From the NCBI GenBank assembly GCA_947624315.1, contig CANQJU010000041.1:1-8289 (forward strand): a stretch of 8,289 nucleotides of DNA, read 5' to 3'. Position 1 is the first letter of the stretch, and every line of letters begins with the position of its first letter. Shown here piece after piece: positions 5,714 through 8,289 of this stretch. The notes beneath the pieces were generated by a model. The model saw only the letters and a list, made by a program, of their open reading frames with translations. It searched no databases and was not told the origin of the DNA. Position numbers and translations under genes: made by a program. The stretch is from an uncultured Bacilli bacterium (GTDB taxonomy: Bacteria > Bacillota_I > Bacilli_A > ML615J-28 > CAG-698).

Positions 5714-6796
5714 TTATCCAACGATTCCTGTTCTTTCAATACTTTCAACAAATTGTTTTTGAACAAAGAAGTAACCGATTAATAATGGTAACATCATTAA
5801 TAATGCGGCAGTATTGGCGATTAATCCACGGAATTTTGGATCTTGAGCAACGTCTTCAACACCTTGTAAAACTTCTTTACCGGCAGCTCTCCATGTATTG
5901 ATAATTGTATCAAGACGTTCAGTAGCTCCTAGTTTTGTTGAAAGAAGTGGGAAAGATGTAGAGTAGCTCAATAGGTTTGCAAAATAGTAATCGTTCCATT
6001 GCCATACGAAAGCAAATAGACCAACAGTAACAATGGCACCACGAGCATTTGGAAGCATTACACTCCAGAATGTTCTAATAACACCAGCACCATCGACTTG
6101 AGCAGATTCCTCTAGTTCCTTTGGAAGGTTCTTGAAGAATTGACGGAACAAGTAAATAAAGATTGCTGATCTTATTCCTTGGCCAAAGGCTGCAAGAATA
6201 TACAATGAGAATATATTACCTACTAAATTAATTCCAAAGAATGGAGTATTAGGAAGTAGCAAGTAACGAGCTATATGCAATGTTTCATTTGGAACAACCA
6301 AAGTGAAGACAACGGCATAGAACAATATTCCATTACCTTTAAATTTTAAACGTGCGAATGAATATCCCGCAACCGCAGTCGCAATGATTTGAATTAACAT
6401 TGTAACTGTTGAAACGATAACCGTATTAAGAAGGGTACTTGTTAAAGCAAATGAAGTTGCTGAAGTATCCCAAACTCCTAACAATTCCCAAGCTATTTGG
6501 AAATTTACAATACTAAATTGACTTGGAATAAAGACAACTTGAGGGTCTGAAATTGTCATTGGGTGACGTAGGGCCGCAGAAATTTTTTCAAATATAGGAA
6601 GTAGAATTACAAAGCATAATCCAATAAGAATTAAACCTCTAATTAACTTTCCAAAGAACATTAATGTATTTTTTCCACGAATCTTTTTCTTAGTTGGATC
6701 TTTCCAACTGTCAACCATTGTATTCCAATCGTCTTTTAATTTCTTTCTAAAAGGTTCTTTTTCTTTTACTTTTACTTCTACATCATTATTCGTCAT
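5714..6796 (-). CDS. Carbohydrate ABC transporter permease, MalG type
   Basis: This is an inner-membrane permease subunit that pairs with the upstream MalF-type protein and a cytoplasmic ATPase to import a sugar or oligosaccharide. The 360-residue protein has a basic cytoplasmic N-terminal tail of about 50 residues. Six likely transmembrane helices follow (about 52-70, 120-146, 157-175, 193-217, 251-272, 328-347). The EAA loop ELEESAQVDGAGVIRTFW (227-244, then SVMLP) docks on the ATPase. The C-terminus, ending ESIERTGIVG, is of the MalG kind. The segment between the last two helices (about 280-327) is longer than in E. coli MalG. Its ATG overlaps the MalF-type stop by 11 nt and its ribosome binding site is weak (AGGTTGG), so translation is probably coupled to the upstream gene. 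The substrate cannot be read from the sequence. Confidence 0.92.
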   Translation of the reverse strand: MTNNDVEVKVKEKEPFRKKLKDDWNTMVDSWKDPTKKKIRGKNTLMFFGKLIRGLILIGLCFVILLPIFEKISAALRHPMTISDPQVVFIPSQFSIVNFQIAWELLGVWDTSATSFALTSTLLNTVIVSTVTMLIQIIATAVAGYSFARLKFKGNGILFYAVVFTLVVPNETLHIARYLLLPNTPFFGINLVGNIFSLYILAAFGQGIRSAIFIYLFRQFFKNLPKELEESAQVDGAGVIRTFWSVMLPNARGAIVTVGLFAFVWQWNDYYFANLLSYSTSFPLLSTKLGATERLDTIINTWRAAGKEVLQGVEDVAQDPKFRGLIANTAALLMMLPLLIGYFFVQKQFVESIERTGIVG

Positions 6797-7880
6797 AATA
6801 GAACACCAACCTACTTAGAAGGAATAATACTATTGCTATTATCAAGATTGAAGATAAACAGAACATCAATGACATCGCAGAGTGGATACCATAATTTGTC
6901 AATCCACCCAAACCACCAGCATATGTAACATTACCAGCGCTTGCGTAAGTGTTGATGGTTGTTAAAATCTCAGATCTTAACAATGAGTCAACAGCTGTAT
7001 AAACAGCCGCAGTCAACATCAATGGAGAAACCATTGGGAAAGTAATTTTCCAGAAGATTTCGTATTGTGTTGCGCCCTCAATTTTTGCAGCTTCATACAA
7101 ATGTTTTGGTACAGATTGTATACCAGATAAGAATATCAATATTTGTACACCTGAATATGAAATAATATCAAATATTGATTCAGATGCATTACTTAAAAAG
7201 TTAACCGCGGTTGTCGGAAGATTAGCATTGGTCAAGAAATCAGTAAAGTTAAACATATTTGAGAAGATATCTTGGTTTGCACCTTCCATCTCTTCACCAA
7301 TAATTGAACCAGCCTTCATCGCAACATCAATTGCTTGAGAGTTAAAGATAACTGGCATGAAGAAGACAGCTCTAACAAATGCTCTTCCTCTAAAATTAGA
7401 ATTAAGAACAACAGCGATAATCAAACTAAATATTAGAACAAGAGGAATATTTAACAATGTATTACCAAATGATGATAACATTGTTTGTTTAAATGTTGCA
7501 TGTTCATTCCAAATATATTTGTAATTATCAAATCCAACCCATTCAGTTACAACACCAAGGAATTGTTTTGTTTCATCATTATATGCTAAGTTTTTAACAT
7601 TTGAAAAACTATAAACAATTGTTGTACAGAAAGGAATCAAGAAGAAATAAATAAAACCAATTAACAATGGAAGAACGAATACAATTCCCCATATTGCTTG
7701 TCTTTTCTCATATTTGATTTTTCCAAAAAGCCTATTAAGTGGGGCAAATATTTTTCCTAATAATTTACCAATAGGGGATAAAATCATTTTTAAGAATTTT
7801 GCAATAGGTCTAAATACTTTTCCAAGACCTTTCCCGATTTGGGAAAATATTTTCTTAAAAAATTCTTTAATTTTTTTCAT
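6786..7880 (-). CDS. Carbohydrate ABC transporter permease, MalF type, with N-terminal 11-residue repeats
   Basis: This 364-residue permease is the partner of the MalG-type subunit. After an N-terminal extension, likely membrane helices lie at about 62-84, 138-160, 167-185, 240-255, 283-300 and 338-360. An outward loop of about 50 residues (190-238) lies between the third and fourth. The EAA loop YEAAKIEGATQYEIFWKI (262-279) contacts the ATPase. Residues 11-54 form four consecutive 11-residue units (IFSQIGKGLGK, VFRPIAKFLKM, ILSPIGKLLGK, IFAPLNRLFGK), a basic amphipathic segment likely to lie on the inner membrane face. The strong ribosome binding site GAGGAGGG (7891-7898) lies 10 nt before the ATG, inside the last codons of the upstream gene, whose stop falls between the two. 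Maltodextrin, raffinose or other oligosaccharides are all possible substrates. Confidence 0.92.
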   Translation of the reverse strand: MKKIKEFFKKIFSQIGKGLGKVFRPIAKFLKMILSPIGKLLGKIFAPLNRLFGKIKYEKRQAIWGIVFVLPLLIGFIYFFLIPFCTTIVYSFSNVKNLAYNDETKQFLGVVTEWVGFDNYKYIWNEHATFKQTMLSSFGNTLLNIPLVLIFSLIIAVVLNSNFRGRAFVRAVFFMPVIFNSQAIDVAMKAGSIIGEEMEGANQDIFSNMFNFTDFLTNANLPTTAVNFLSNASESIFDIISYSGVQILIFLSGIQSVPKHLYEAAKIEGATQYEIFWKITFPMVSPLMLTAAVYTAVDSLLRSEILTTINTYASAGNVTYAGGLGGLTNYGIHSAMSLMFCLSSILIIAIVLFLLSRLVFYYDE

Positions 7881-7883
7881 TTT

Positions 7884-8289
7884 TTATTTTCCCTCCTCAA
7901 GAATAATATACCAATTTGCCGCAATAGTTAAACCACTATTACTATCACGATAAGAATCATCATCGAAGTTGATCATCAATTTCAATCCGTTTGCATATTC
8001 TACTTCAACAACGTTATCAGTTACATATTGATGGTTAACTAATCTACTCTTATAAATACCTAAATCATTAAGTTGTTTGTTAAGTTGAATAATCTTTTGT
8101 TTCCAGTTAAGATAATATGCACCATAATACATAGTATAATTTGTTTCTAGTAAATCTTTTGTATCGCTTGCTGAAAGAGTAAAGGCTAAATTAGAACCAG
8201 TCTCTAAAGCTTTTAAGAAATACCATTCAGGGATATTATCATCATTAAGGTTAACATCATATCCAGAATAATCAAACATTCCACTAACA
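7884..8289 (-). CDS. C-terminal part of a DUF5696-like protein (5' end beyond the window)
   Basis: The frame stays open to the right edge, reading Val-Ser-Gly before the Met at 8279, so this is the end of a longer gene and that Met is not a reliable start. About 134 residues are visible. The pattern of YSG, N..DDN, EWYFLKALETG, LLETNYTMYY and YLNW, then a VVEVEYANGLKLMINF beta region and a short hydrophobic end, resembles as I remember it the C-terminus of DUF5696 proteins. These are long, possibly glycoside-hydrolase-like proteins encoded next to sugar ABC transporters in Bacillota. No membrane segment is visible in this part. The gene is followed at once by the MalF-type permease and probably belongs to the same operon. 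The family call is from memory and moderate; a substrate-binding or sugar-processing role is inferred from context. Confidence 0.65.
   Translation of the reverse strand, partial: VSGMFDYSGYDVNLNDDNIPEWYFLKALETGSNLAFTLSASDTKDLLETNYTMYYGAYYLNWKQKIIQLNKQLNDLGIYKSRLVNHQYVTDNVVEVEYANGLKLMINFDDDSYRDSNSGLTIAANWYIILEEGK
7891..7898 (-). promoter_or_regulatory. Strong Shine-Dalgarno site inside the upstream gene's last codons
   Basis: GAGGAGGG on the minus strand encodes part of the final Glu-Glu-Gly-Lys of the upstream protein and lies 10 nt before the MalF-type ATG. The upstream TAA (7884-7886) sits between the two. Ribosomes finishing the upstream gene stop on top of this start region, so the genes are probably translationally coupled. 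Confidence 0.75.

Noticed and set aside
7714..7953. Plus-strand open frame of 79 codons
   Set aside because: It is antisense to the repeat-rich start of the MalF-type gene. Its apparent periodicity is the mirror of those repeats.

Overview
This window is very AT-rich. The genes use strong Gram-positive Shine-Dalgarno sites, sigma-A-type promoters and short U-tracted terminators. Their best relatives, as I recall the families, are low-GC Bacillota. TGA is used as a true stop in two tightly overlapping genes (cca and nagZ), and tryptophans read from TGG, so the Mycoplasma/Spiroplasma genetic code is excluded. An uncultured or gut-type Bacilli/Erysipelotrichia-like host is plausible, but the taxon is inference. 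Apart from one possible small gene at the extreme left, everything is on the minus strand, so the genes read from right to left.

Right part (8289 to about 5669): an ABC sugar-import operon enters from beyond the right edge. It contains the C-terminal end of a protein resembling DUF5696, then a MalF-type permease, then a MalG-type permease. It ends in an intrinsic terminator whose stem pairs fully only in minus-strand RNA. The solute-binding protein and the ATPase are not in the window. The MalF N-terminus carries four tandem 11-residue amphipathic repeats.

Middle part (5563 to 957): a new promoter starts a compact operon of cca (tRNA CCA-adding enzyme), nagZ (family GH3 beta-N-acetylhexosaminidase), nagB (glucosamine-6-phosphate deaminase) and a two-domain GNAT acetyltransferase. 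The junctions overlap by 1, 4 and 8 nt, which implies translational coupling. The last three genes look like cell-wall amino-sugar (GlcNAc/GlcN) recovery. The acetyltransferase is a candidate for the glucosamine/glucosaminide acetyltransferase (GlmA) type, while cca is a housekeeping passenger or leader gene.

Left part (939 to 1): a small membrane protein of unknown function has its own near-consensus promoter, with a tandem 12-bp repeat over the -35 box. A terminator-like hairpin with a U-tract lies inside the last codons of this gene, so transcripts ended there would lack the stop codon. This resembles the arrangement known for tmRNA-controlled genes such as arfA and brfA. At the far left a plus-strand frame, open to the window edge or starting at an ATG at 12, encodes a strongly amphipathic helix. 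It is followed 6 nt later by a terminator whose stem pairs fully only in plus-strand RNA.

No RNA genes, CRISPR arrays, insertion sequences or phage features were seen. The most unusual items are the in-frame terminator, the MalF 11-residue repeats, the amphipathic plus-strand peptide and the GlmA-like gene next to nagZ and nagB.
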